From Acidobacteriota bacterium (lineage in GTDB: Bacteria > Acidobacteriota > Terriglobia > Acidiferrales > UBA7541), in assembly GCA_003225295.1 (NCBI GenBank), contig QHYZ01000058.1, forward strand, positions 105,439-169,438: DNA of 64,000 nucleotides, written 5' to 3'. Shown piece after piece: positions 8,956-18,000 of the stretch. Under the pieces are notes generated by a model. It was not told where the DNA came from. It searched no databases and worked only from the letters and a program-made list of their open reading frames with translations. Positions within the stretch are counted from its first letter, which is position 1. Each line of letters begins with the position of its first letter. Made by a program: the position numbers and the translations under genes.

Positions 8956-10389
8956 TTACGACTTGGTCTCTTCCGCCTGCCTTGGATCGTCTTCAGTGCT
9001 GGCGGGCGTGGCCTCTTCTGCGACCTCTGGAACGCCAGGAGCTTCCTCAACCGCAGTGGCTGTCTCGGAATTTTCGGCCGACTCGGCCTCAACGGCGGCA
9101 GCTTCGGCTGGAGCCTCGCTGGCAGCGGCGCCGCCTTCGTAAAAGCGATTCACGGCCTGATAAATCTTGTCCACCATCTTTTCGCCGATGCCCGGAATTT
9201 CCATCAGTTGTTCCGGCGTCATTCCGGCGAGTTTTTCCACGGAGTTGATTCCCGCCGCTTCAATCTTCTCGATGGTCTTCGCGCCCACGCCCGCCAGCGA
9301 AGTCAGCGGGGTCGCCGGAGCGGTCAGCGCGGTCATCTGCTCTTCGATTTCCTGGCGCTTTTCCTCTTCGCTCTTGATGTCGATGTCCCAGCCAATCAGC
9401 TTGCTGGCCAGCCGCACGTTCTGCCCCTTCTTGCCAATGGCCAGCGAAAGCTGGGAATCCTCGACGATCACCTCGAGTTTCTTGTTCTCTGGATCGGTGA
9501 TTTGCACGCGTGTCACTTTCGCAGGGCTCAGCGCCTTTTGTGCGAACGCCACCGTCTCTTCGCTGTACGGGATGATGTCTATCTTCTCCCCGCGCAGCTC
9601 GCGGATAATCGACTGCACGCGCATGCCTTTCATTCCTACGCACGCGCCCACGGGATCCACATCTTTATCGCGGCTCATCACCGCCACTTTCGTGCGTTCG
9701 CCGGCTTCTCGTGCCGCAAAACGAATCTGCACTGTGCCATCATAAATTTCCGGCACTTCCATCTCGAACAAACGCTGCACCAGACTAGCATCCGCGCGCG
9801 AAACGATCACCTGCGGCCCCTTCGCCGCGCGGTCCACCATCTTGATGACCACGCGCAACCGTTCGCCGATGTTGTACGTTTCCAGTTTCGATTGTTCTCG
9901 CTTCGGCAGCCGCGCTTCCGTGCGGCCCATGTCTACGATTAGGTCCGGCCCCTCGGCGCGCTTCACGATCACCGTGACCAGCTCGCCCACGCGCGTGTGA
10001 TACTCGTTGAAAATCGTATCGCGCTCGGCTTCGCGCACTTTCTGCAGAATCACCTGCTTGGCCGTCTGCGCCGCAATCCGCCCCAGCACGTCGGTCGGCT
10101 TGGCCGCTACAATCTCTGTCCCGACTTCCGCCGCCGGATTCTTTTTCTTCGCCTCTGCCAGGCTGATCTCTTTTTTCGGGTCGGTCACTTCCTCGACAAC
10201 CATATGCACCGAGTACACGTCCACCTGGCCTGTTTCCTGGTTGAACTTCGCGCGCAGATCCTCTTCCGACTTGTAATACTTCCGCGCCGCCACCACCATG
10301 GCGTCTTCAATCGCCGACACTACCACTTCCGGCTCGATGTGCTTCTCGCGGCTCAGCATCTCGATCTGTTGGTAGAGCAGATTCGCCAT
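8956..10389 (-). CDS. nusA: Transcription termination/antitermination protein NusA
   Basis: RNA-polymerase-associated factor modulating pausing, termination and rRNA antitermination. Of 477 residues, about 1-125 form the RNAP-binding N-domain, followed by an S1 domain (VGELVTVIVKRAEGPDLIVD) and tandem KH domains (DPVGACVGMKGMRVQSI and LAIGKKGQNVRLASKLIGWD). A C-terminal helix-hairpin-helix region (SLAGVGAKTIEKIEAAGI, then EIPGIGEKMVDKIY) precedes an acidic Glu/Ala-rich tail. That tail replaces the two acidic repeats found in E. coli NusA. It lies between rimP (149 bp upstream) and infB (15 bp downstream). Confidence 0.97.
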   Translation of the reverse strand: MANLLYQQIEMLSREKHIEPEVVVSAIEDAMVVAARKYYKSEEDLRAKFNQETGQVDVYSVHMVVEEVTDPKKEISLAEAKKKNPAAEVGTEIVAAKPTDVLGRIAAQTAKQVILQKVREAERDTIFNEYHTRVGELVTVIVKRAEGPDLIVDMGRTEARLPKREQSKLETYNIGERLRVVIKMVDRAAKGPQVIVSRADASLVQRLFEMEVPEIYDGTVQIRFAAREAGERTKVAVMSRDKDVDPVGACVGMKGMRVQSIIRELRGEKIDIIPYSEETVAFAQKALSPAKVTRVQITDPENKKLEVIVEDSQLSLAIGKKGQNVRLASKLIGWDIDIKSEEEKRQEIEEQMTALTAPATPLTSLAGVGAKTIEKIEAAGINSVEKLAGMTPEQLMEIPGIGEKMVDKIYQAVNRFYEGGAAASEAPAEAAAVEAESAENSETATAVEEAPGVPEVAEEATPASTEDDPRQAEETKS

Positions 10390-10538
10390 GTCTTGTCCCT
10401 AAAATCTCCGCTTTCTAATCCCTTAAGCTCTCTTCGAGCGCCGCTCGGACCTTGCCGTACTTTCTGCGCGCCTCAGCGTCCTCGGCGTCTCTGCCTATCT
10501 TTGGTCTCGCGTCTTCTTCTCTCAACCTTCAACTCTGT

Positions 10539-11069
10539 CTAGAACTCCACCACCAGATTGGCCTTGCGGATGGCCTCCAGCGGCACTTCGACGGTCCGCG
10601 CTTCCTTCCCCTTCAGCTCCATGCGGACTTTTCCGTCCGCAAACCCGGCCAGCCGCCCTTCAAAAAACTTCGCCTCGCCCACTGGTTCGCTGGTCGAAAT
10701 CTTCGCCAGCCGGCCCTTGAAGCGCTCGAAATCCGCCGGTCTTTTTAGCGCCCGATCCATCCCCGGCGAACTGACCTCCAAGACATAACCCGGTCCGGGA
10801 ATCAGCTCCTCGACGTCCAGGATCACGCTCAATTGCTGGCTGACGCGCTCGCAATCCGAGTGGCTGATCTTAGGATAGGGGTCACGGGCAGCCTCCGCCG
10901 CCTCCATCTCCCCCGCCGCATCGCTCATCAGCGTCGCCGGCTTCGGCATCCGGTCGATGTACACTCGCAGGAACCGCTGCTTGCCGACTTTCCATTCGAC
11001 ATCAACGATTTCCAGGCCTTCCGACCGCGCCACCCGCTCGGCAGCGCCGCGGATTTTTTCCAAATCCAC
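10539..11069 (-). CDS. rimP: Ribosome maturation factor RimP
   Basis: Needed for 30S subunit assembly. The protein shows KIRGAAERVARSEGLEIVDV at the N-terminus, RFLRVYIDR, the block ISHSDCERVSQQLSVILDVE, and the hallmark YVLEVSSPGMDRAL. I chose the GTG at 11069 because GGGGAG stands seven bases upstream, giving 176 residues; the ATG at 11111 would add 14 residues (MECTADRLWSGSLC) unlike the family. It is the first gene of the nusA operon and has a promoter and a hairpin-plus-T-run in its leader. Between residues 60 and 80 there is a small Ala/Glu-rich insertion (MSDAAGEMEAAEAARDP). Confidence 0.95.
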   Translation of the reverse strand: MDLEKIRGAAERVARSEGLEIVDVEWKVGKQRFLRVYIDRMPKPATLMSDAAGEMEAAEAARDPYPKISHSDCERVSQQLSVILDVEELIPGPGYVLEVSSPGMDRALKRPADFERFKGRLAKISTSEPVGEAKFFEGRLAGFADGKVRMELKGKEARTVEVPLEAIRKANLVVEF

Positions 11070-11121
11070 GCAGAGACTCCCCGACCATAGCCGGTCCGCA
11101 GTACACTCCAACCGGCGCCAA

Positions 11122-11146
11122 CAAAAAAGTGGGCTTGTAGCCCACT
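11122..11146 (-). terminator. Intrinsic terminator-like hairpin in the rimP leader (possible attenuator)
   Basis: On the minus strand AGTGGGCT-ACA-AGCCCACT forms a perfect 8-bp stem with a 3-nt loop, directly followed by a T-run. It lies downstream of the promoter at 11178-11206 and about 50 bp upstream of the rimP start. It would therefore act inside the operon leader rather than at the end of another gene, since no minus-strand gene lies just upstream. A smaller hairpin (CGCT-CTGA-AGCG) precedes it in the leader. Confidence 0.75.
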
Positions 11147-11177
11147 CATCGTGCGACCCGCTTCAGAGCGAAATTAG

Positions 11178-11206
11178 AGTATATTCCCGCCGTACCGTAA
11201 AAGCAA
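11178..11206 (-). promoter_or_regulatory. Sigma70-type promoter for the rimP-nusA-infB operon
   Basis: On the minus strand TTGCTT (plus coordinates 11201-11206) and TATACT (11178-11183) are separated by exactly 17 bp. The predicted transcript would start near 11170 and run through the hairpin at 11122-11146 before rimP. Confidence 0.7.
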
Positions 11207-11439
11207 GATACGCAGGATACCGGGATACCGGCGTCTCGGAAAAGATCCTTCCCGGAGGCCCCTCCCCTCGGATGGCCTTCCTCGTTTCACTCCAACCCAT
11301 CTGTCCGAACAGTTATTGTTTGTCACACATCCCCTTGTTACTTCGCTTGCTATATATGGGGTCTGCAAGAGACACTTGCATACCTACCCGCAAGGACATC
11401 TAACATGAGGATTCTCACTCCCATTGGGAAGCGCCGGAC

Positions 11440-11673
11440 ATGAGAACGGGGAAGTATTTCGTGGTCTGTTTGTCGATCGTATTCCTCTTGGCGGGGGTCT
11501 ACGTGATACAGGAATCCGTCCGCCATTCCGGACACTATGCGGAGGAAGGCATTCTGGTCGGCGCGCTGCTGTCCGCTCTTGCTCTCGCGGCTATGTTCTG
11601 GTCCATCAAGCTGCACCTGGTCATGAAAGCGCTCGAGAGACACATGAAGGGACGCTCCAGCGAGAGGCCATAA
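11440..11673 (+). CDS. Small two-helix membrane protein, function unknown
   Basis: A 77-residue protein with two hydrophobic segments (YFVVCLSIVFLLAGVYVI at about 6-23 and ILVGALLSALALAAMFW at about 38-54) and a basic tail ending KGRSSERP. The arrangement suggests a small inner-membrane protein. GGGAAG stands eight bases upstream of the ATG. The longer plus-strand frame from 11424 has no hydrophobic organisation or usual composition and was not preferred. I do not recognise the family. It is convergent with the single-helix protein that ends at 11712. Confidence 0.55.
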   Translation: MRTGKYFVVCLSIVFLLAGVYVIQESVRHSGHYAEEGILVGALLSALALAAMFWSIKLHLVMKALERHMKGRSSERP

Positions 11674-11711
11674 AATCAAAAGCCCATCGTTCTTATGGAG
11701 GGGCCACCCAC

Positions 11712-12074
11712 CTACAGGCTCACCTTTGGCACGCGAATGGCTTCATTCATATCACTGCTTGCTTTCTTGCAGGATTCGCGCTCGCCTTGATAACAATGTT
11801 CAAGGTCCTCCAAATAATCTTGAAGAATTCTCACGCGATCCTTGTTCAGGCTTCTTTGGCGGGCCTCTGCCAATGCGGATTTTGCTTTCTGCTCGGTGCC
11901 GGTGTCCGGACGTTCACCGAACTGCTCGATGGCGTTAAAGGCGCTCCAGTAAACCCGGTCCTGGCGCTCGCGCTCTCGTACCACTTGTTGGTTCAGGCTA
12001 TAAACCAAGAGATAGCTGGCTCCCCAGACAAATAAGAGCGCCCCGATCCCCAGAACCACGATCCGCTTGTACAT
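11712..12074 (-). CDS. N-terminally membrane-anchored small protein, function unknown
   Basis: A 120-residue protein starting MYKRIVVLGIGALLFVWGAS, a single membrane anchor with positive residues on the cytoplasmic side. A charged, Gln/Arg/Glu-rich, probably helical exported part follows and contains a Cys pair (HCYQGERESC). The frame extends upstream to 12176, but the ATG at 12074 places the anchor at the N-terminus, as expected. No family is recognised, and no operon partner lies on this strand. Confidence 0.55.
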   Translation of the reverse strand: MYKRIVVLGIGALLFVWGASYLLVYSLNQQVVRERERQDRVYWSAFNAIEQFGERPDTGTEQKAKSALAEARQRSLNKDRVRILQDYLEDLEHCYQGERESCKKASSDMNEAIRVPKVSL

Positions 12075-12489
12075 GGTGCGGAGCCTACCGCATCCCCCCA
12101 TAGCATTCCAGCATATTGTTCTTTCCGCCAAGCTGCACGCGGCCAAGCCATTGTTTCTCGGAGTGCGGCGTCTCACTCACAGAAGAGGCCTGAAGAAATG
12201 CTGGAGTTGTGCCATGTAACGGCCATAGAAATTGAAAGTAGAAAAGGGGAAGAAAAAATCTCCGCTCGCACCGCGCCTGGATGGCCGGCCCGCTCGCAAG
12301 CCCGCCAGTAGGTGAAGGCGGCCTCAGAAAGTCGCGTCAACAGCGACAGCCGAGCCGGGCGGAAGCCTGGCCTCGAAAGAAGCTGCCGCGAGGGCCAGGG
12401 AAGCACCTGCCCGTTTCCTGGACTTCCCACCAGTTTTCCCCGCCGGAGCCAGGTTGTAAATTAGATATGTCCCAGTCCAAGGTGAGGCC
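12075..12489. other. Intergenic region without a convincing gene
   Basis: A 415-bp stretch between divergent small-protein genes. Open frames here are short and overlap on both strands, with no start signal or hydrophobic pattern. The right end (near 12450-12475) is AT-rich (TTGTAAATTAGATAT) and could hold the promoter of the gene at 12490, but no clear -35/-10 pair stands out. Confidence 0.4.
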
Positions 12490-12903
12490 ATGAGCGAATT
12501 CACCACGTGGATGCAAAGCAATTGGTATGCGCTGGGAAGTCTCCTTCTTCAAGTTGCCTTCCTAGCCGCAGTTGTCCGGTTTGCGGGCGAAATCCTGAGA
12601 ACCATGAGGGCGTCCCAGGAGCAGGTCGGGGCGCTACTGAAGCTGGCGGTTACCGGTGCGCTCTCCGAGCGGCCCGCGCCGAGTACGGTCACCGAGCGAA
12701 CATTCCTAAGAGCGAGCCCGTATTGGCTTACCCCGACGGAAATACCTCCGGTGGGCCCGCTGGAGCTCCCAGAAGGCCATCCGAGTCGCTGGACGATGGC
12801 GCGGCACAGCCTGGTGGTGTGGCTGCAGACACCGATGAGCAGCGGAGCCGCTGCCCCTTGGCGCCGAGCGATCAGGTGGCTGCAGGCCCCAGCCGGAAGC
12901 TGA
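12490..12903 (+). CDS. Small membrane protein, function unknown
   Basis: A 137-residue protein: one N-terminal membrane helix (WYALGSLLLQVAFLAAVVRF, about residues 12-31), then EILRTMRASQEQVGALLKLA. The rest is a hydrophilic Pro-rich tail with a basic, Trp-containing C-terminus (PWRRAIRWLQAPAGS). AAGGTGAG stands five bases before the ATG. Codon choice resembles the neighbouring genes. I recall similar short proteins only from Acidobacteria-like genomes, and no function can be assigned. Confidence 0.6.
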   Translation: MSEFTTWMQSNWYALGSLLLQVAFLAAVVRFAGEILRTMRASQEQVGALLKLAVTGALSERPAPSTVTERTFLRASPYWLTPTEIPPVGPLELPEGHPSRWTMARHSLVVWLQTPMSSGAAAPWRRAIRWLQAPAGS

Positions 12904-13051
12904 CGGGAAAGCTACCTGCTCCTGCAAGCGCGCGTTTCGGGCGGCGCGGTCGCTGACCTGCCTGGCGGTAGCCAAAAACCTTAGCTATGCTCGTGATCAG
13001 CGGCGAAGCCTGGCAGCCATGGGCGGACGGCGCAGCCGCGAAGGATCGGGC

Positions 13052-13915
13052 TCAATGGGGTGCCAGCGTCGAGGAGAAACTTTCTTTGGCGGCGTTTTCA
13101 TAAAGGTGCAGGAGCTGCGCGGCGCGCTTGAGCAAATCGGCAGGCAGGTCGCCGGGTTGATAGTCCACCCATCCGGTGGTGTAGGCAATGGTCATCTTGC
13201 GGCCGGAACAGGTCATTTCGAGAGCTCCGAGCCGGTTCAAGACGGCCTGGACTTCACCGAGATTGCACTCCGGCAGCACCAGCAGGAAATCGTCGCTGGC
13301 CAGGCGGGCTGCAAAATCGGAGCCACGACAAGCCCTCTTCAAGCGACGGGCAAGCTCTTTCAAGGCCTCGTCCATTGCCGATTGACCATAGTGCCTGTTG
13401 ATATCCGCAAACTCGTCCAGATGAACGGTAGCCAGGCTTAGCGCCGTATTCTGCCGCCGTGCGCGGGCAATCTCTTTTCCCAGCTGCTGCTCAATGAAGG
13501 CTCGGGTGTGCAAGCCCGTGACAGGATCGAGGCCGGAGGGGCTCGAAATTTGAGCGGAGTGGGCGTCCCGACCGGCGTTCTGCCCGCTCAACTGCTTTCG
13601 CTGGCGGCGGAACGACCATTGACGGTAGAGCATCCAGCCATTGAAAAGAAGAAGCAGGCACAGGATTCCCCAACGAGCCTGATCGGAACGGATCTCGTAA
13701 AAATGCTCGCGGTGTCGGAATAACGAGGGAAATGAGGAGAGCGCCAAGGCCAGCGCCGAGAGCGTGGCGACGAAGAGGGCCGAGAACCACAGCCACCACT
13801 CACGCCGTATGAGTTGCCGCAGGCCGGATTCCGCTTGCTGTGCGCGGAACGTATCAGGTCCCTCAAGAGCTGAGGAACTGGGCTTAACGGCGCGGAGACC
13901 GAGTATTGATTCCAT
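13052..13915 (-). CDS. Membrane-bound GGDEF-domain protein with a degenerate active site
   Basis: Two hydrophobic segments (about residues 41-60 and 80-98) precede a GGDEF domain that begins with the conserved DPVTGLHTRAFIEQQL. Conserved landmarks of diguanylate cyclases are present (DEFADINRHYGQSAMDEAL, RGSDFAARLASDDFLLVLPE), but the GG(D/E)EF motif itself reads ASDDF. Loss of both glycines makes c-di-GMP synthesis unlikely; a regulatory or nucleotide-binding role is possible. The start is uncertain: the ATG at 13915 has AGGGA close by, and a TTG at 13936 would add seven residues. No partner gene is adjacent on this strand. Confidence 0.8.
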   Translation of the reverse strand: MESILGLRAVKPSSSALEGPDTFRAQQAESGLRQLIRREWWLWFSALFVATLSALALALSSFPSLFRHREHFYEIRSDQARWGILCLLLLFNGWMLYRQWSFRRQRKQLSGQNAGRDAHSAQISSPSGLDPVTGLHTRAFIEQQLGKEIARARRQNTALSLATVHLDEFADINRHYGQSAMDEALKELARRLKRACRGSDFAARLASDDFLLVLPECNLGEVQAVLNRLGALEMTCSGRKMTIAYTTGWVDYQPGDLPADLLKRAAQLLHLYENAAKESFSSTLAPH

Positions 13916-14127
13916 GTTCCCTACGGAGAAGACCAATACACCACCACATTAGGACTTCGGTGCGAGCGAAGGCAACGCCGAAATGGTACAGGGCCGTTCG
14001 CATCAGGAACCTGACCGGATGGTCAGAGGGGAATCGAGCGTTTTATCTTATGGGCGCTGCGCCGAAATAAGACGGAGCGGTGCTTCACCCGACGAGAGCC
14101 GGGCTAAAAGCCAGGTGGCCGCCCAAA

Positions 14128-14155
14128 GGAAAAAACGCCCCGACGAGGCTGGCGA
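14128..14155 (-). terminator. Possible weak terminator after the Skp gene
   Basis: Reading the minus strand just after the skp stop, a short GC-rich stem (CGCC...GGCG) is followed by six T residues at plus positions 14130-14135. The stem is only about four base pairs with a long loop, so this is a weak call. Confidence 0.3.
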
Positions 14156-14179
14156 AGTCAGCGAGAGAATAGCTGATCG

Positions 14180-14851
14180 CTAGGGCTTGGAAGCGGGCGG
14201 CTGAGACGTGGTTTGCGCTGGTTTTGCCGCCGCCGGCTTCGCCGGAGCGGCTGCTGCCGCCTTGACCGGGTAGGCCTGATCGTAAAGGCGGATAATGTCC
14301 TGCGTGACGTCGATCTGCGTGGAGGCATAGAGAATGGGAGTGCCCTGCGCCGAGGAATCCAGAACGACGGAATAACCGTTTTCACGGGCGTAACGGTCCA
14401 GCACGTCCACCATTTTGCGGCCGATGCGGTCGATGACGTCGGCTTGCGCCGCATTTACGTCTTCTTGGTATTCGGTGTTCATGCGATCGAGGCGTTGCGC
14501 GCGTCGCTGACCCTCTTGCCTGAGGCGGGCCTCTTCTTCCTGGCTTAGCTTGTTCGCGCTGGCCTGAAGACGCTGCTGCAGATCACTGATCTGCTTGTTC
14601 AGATTCTCGATCTCGTTCTGACGGGAAGCGAACTGCGATTGCAACTCCGCGGAAGCCAGCTTGCCCTCCGCCGTGGTGACGATGGCCTGTCGAATGTTGA
14701 TGACGCCGACTTTGCCCGATGCGGACGAACCAGCCGCGGCGGGTGCCTGTGCCCAAGCGGCCCCGGTGCTAAAAATGCACGCGGCGGCCAGGGCAGCTGT
14801 ACGAGTCAACATACTTCGTGCCCCCCAAACGGTCAACAATCTAGAATTCAC
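14180..14851 (-). CDS. Skp/OmpH-family periplasmic chaperone
   Basis: Periplasmic chaperone for unfolded outer-membrane proteins on their way to the BAM complex. A signal peptide (hydrophobic AALAAACIFSTGAAWAQA) is followed by KVGVINIRQAIVTTAEGK, the usual OmpH start. A long coiled-coil region rich in Gln/Glu/Arg comes next (about residues 70-135), then the conserved closing part DVLDRYARENGYSVVLDSS. The C-terminus is an Ala/Pro/Lys tail. I chose the GTG at 14851 because AAGGAG lies six bases upstream; it gives 223 residues. It lies 213 bp downstream of the giant lipoprotein and two genes after bamA, but has its own promoter-like sequence. Confidence 0.9.
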   Translation of the reverse strand: MNSRLLTVWGARSMLTRTAALAAACIFSTGAAWAQAPAAAGSSASGKVGVINIRQAIVTTAEGKLASAELQSQFASRQNEIENLNKQISDLQQRLQASANKLSQEEEARLRQEGQRRAQRLDRMNTEYQEDVNAAQADVIDRIGRKMVDVLDRYARENGYSVVLDSSAQGTPILYASTQIDVTQDIIRLYDQAYPVKAAAAAPAKPAAAKPAQTTSQPPASKP

Positions 14852-14968
14852 TTTTTTCTCCTTGTGGTGGTCCGCCACCGAGAGACCAGGGCGAACCCGC
14901 GCCAAGTCAGCTTGGCTTAAAACTGATTCCGCTCCCAGCGGGCTTTACGAGCGTATTGCAAACTTCGA

Positions 14969-14998
14969 AGTATAGCCGACGCGGTTTCCTTCCCGCAA
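14969..14998 (-). promoter_or_regulatory. Sigma70-type promoter upstream of skp
   Basis: On the minus strand TTGCGG (plus 14993-14998) and TATACT (14969-14974) are 18 bp apart, about 120 bp upstream of the skp start. This suggests skp can be transcribed separately from bamA. Confidence 0.55.
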
Positions 14999-15064
14999 TC
15001 GGAAAGCAAGCTGGCCGAGGCAGTAAGGACGGAGCGAGCATCGAGAGTTCCCTCCGGCTGCCGC

Positions 15065-18000
15065 TTAATGGGGCAGCGGGAACAACATCACGCGGTTGTT
15101 GGCCTGATCGGCGATGACCGCCAAGTTTGTAAAGGTCTGTATGGCCGCGGCAAATTTAGAAGTCGAACCAATACCGAGAGTTGCCTTGGTCGCGAAGGTC
15201 TGCGAATCCACCACGGAGATCGTATTGCTCAGCGAATTAACCGTTAGCACCGTACCGGCCTGGAAATTGTAAGCGATGGCGTTCGGATTGATGCCGACCT
15301 TGACGGTCTGCGTGCTGCCGCTGTCCGGATTGAATACCGTGATCACGTTGCCTTGGGTGGAAACCGCATAAAAGAGCGCCGGCGAGACCGAAGGATCAAA
15401 CACTACACCGGTCGGGGTAGAGGTGAGGAAAGAACTTGAACCGGAAGTGGACCGGATGGGCGTGGTGGCGCCGATGTCGACGGCATCCAGGGCACCGAAC
15501 GGCGATGAAGCGCCGTTGAGTATCAGGCAAGTTACTACGGCGAGGCCGCGGCCGTTGGTGCCGCGATCGGGGTCAATGGCGACGGCAATGGGGTTCTGGT
15601 CGACAGCCACGCTGGTCGGTGTGATGGCGCCGATGGGAGTGGCGGTCAACGGCGTGAGATCAATGGTGGAAACGGTGTTCGAGCTGGTGTTGGCGATAAC
15701 CGCGAGATTGGTTTCCTGATCGATGGCCACGCCGCTCGGAGCAGTGCCGACATTCACGGTGATGGCTTTCCCGGAAGCGTCCAGGACCGGAACGCCGTTC
15801 ACCAGGTCAAGAACGGAGACCGAGTTTGCGCCATTGTTGGTGACCACGGCAACGCCCGAGGTTGCGGCGGCCTGCCCGGTATAGGCAAGCCTGGGAAGAA
15901 CGGCCACGCCGGTGGGCGTGTCGCCGGTGGCGATCGTCTTGACGGTCTGATTAAGAATGTTCGCGGGGTTCAGGCTGAAGACAGAAACCTGGTTGCAGCC
16001 CGTGCCCGTGTTGGTCACCACCGCGAGATTATTGACTTCATCGATGGCCACGCCGCCCGGAGCGGCAGGAGTGCCATTCGGAGTGGTGGGGGTGACATTG
16101 CAGGGGGCCAGAGGAATTTCTTCAAGGACGGTGAAGTCCGTTACATTCGAACCGACACCCGAACTGTTGGCGACGCTGAGCGCATAGTGGCGGGGGCCGG
16201 CATTGAGCACGGACACGGGAATGGTTACATCGATTTCCCGGCCGCTAACCAACGTAAAATTGCCCAATGCAGTAGCGGCTACGGCAACGCCGTCCAGCAG
16301 GACTTGCGAGCCCGAGTCAAAGCCCGTGCCGAGAATCTTCACGCCGCTGACGGCGGTTGGCGCTGTGCCCAGGGTGATCTTCACGGCAGGACTGAGGCTT
16401 GCAGGCATGGTGACATTAGCGTTGCCAGCGTCTATCGGAGGAGTCTCGACGGTTTCAATGTGAATGGGTCTAATGGTGCCAAGTTGGAAGCCGGTGATTG
16501 TGCCGCTGCCAGAGTTCACGGTCAAAACCAGATTATTGGCTGAAGCCACAGCGATGGCCCCCGGGATGGTGACGTTTGTAGGCGTGGCGGGTGGGGTGCA
16601 ATTCGCCACGCACACGGTGGCCAGCCCGGTTTGACCAGTGGTGACGATGGCCGGACGCTGTAAGAGGGAAGGATCAAGCAGCGAGACCTCGTTCGTTCGG
16701 GGATTAAAAGAGACCGCAGTATTGGAAAAAGGCTGGAACGCCACAGTCTCGGCCCCCAATTCTGGCGCACCGGTGCCGACCTGGCCGGTGGCTTCCGCGA
16801 ATAGGCTCATGGAGCTGACCAACTGGCTCTGTGGATCGATATACGTAATCTGACTGAAAGTAACGTTGGGGTCCGCGAGAATGGCCTGGCGCGTCACCGG
16901 ATTAAAGGCGATGCCAACGATCGAAGGCGAGATCGTATAGGTTAGGAAGGGAGTCCCGGAACTGGCGAGACAGGAGGCCGCGCAGCTGGTGGTGTCGTCT
17001 TTGTCGGCCTGGAAATATTGAAAATGTGTGGCATCAAGAACGGCGCCGACGGAAAAGGACCCGTTGAAATCAGTTTTGTTGGTGGTCCCTGGCGGCAGTC
17101 CGCTAATGAGCACGGTCCCGGGACTGCCGGGATGGAGATTGTGGGACTCTTTGGTCGCTATGGTGACGACATTAGAAGCGCGGGTGGCGCTGACAATATC
17201 GACCGATCCGGCAGTTGGATTGGCCAGGTTCACGGCAGACAGCAGGCCCGCTCCGCCAGGAGTGACATAAGCGAGGCGCGCACCGGGCTCGAAAGCGATT
17301 TGTGGGTTTGCGCCGGTGTTCAGCGTGACATACGCGATGGGACAGTAGGGCAAAGTCCAAGCGGGGTTCGGGAGACAGGGGACGGTTGCTTTCTGATCCA
17401 AATTGATGACCAGCCCCACGTTTGTGGAAGCAAACGCCACGACCGCACGATGCGCAAACGGATCGATGCCCACAGCGTACGGAAACGGCTCGGTAACTGC
17501 CTGGCAGGCCGGATCGGATTGCGGAATCACGCAGCTCAGATCCACGGATCCCAGCGAAGTACCTGCGGGAACAGAAACAATGGAAAGCGACCTGCTGGCG
17601 TAATTCACCACCGCGGCAACGTTAAGCTGGGAGGGAGTCTGAAAAATGAGCTGGTCGTCCACGGCCACACCGGTCGCGACGTTGCCTCCGGAGGAAACCT
17701 GACTCGTCACCGTAGGCGTGGCGCTGGTCAGATCGATGAGTTGGATGTTATTCGAGCTCACCCCAGCGAGGGTCACGACGGCCAAGCTGTCTGTCCGGTC
17801 GATAGCAATGCTACTGGGCGCGGAAGTCGGGCCAAAGGAAATCTGCGGGTTGGGCCCCACGTACACTTTGGAGTTTGCGCTGGGCGGGTTCATGGCCAAG
17901 GGCAAAGCGGGAAATCCTGCGGTGATGTCGGTCGGTGGATTGGGATTCGAAGAATTCGATGCACCATAATCCGGGATCACCGCGACGTTGGTAAAGGCAG

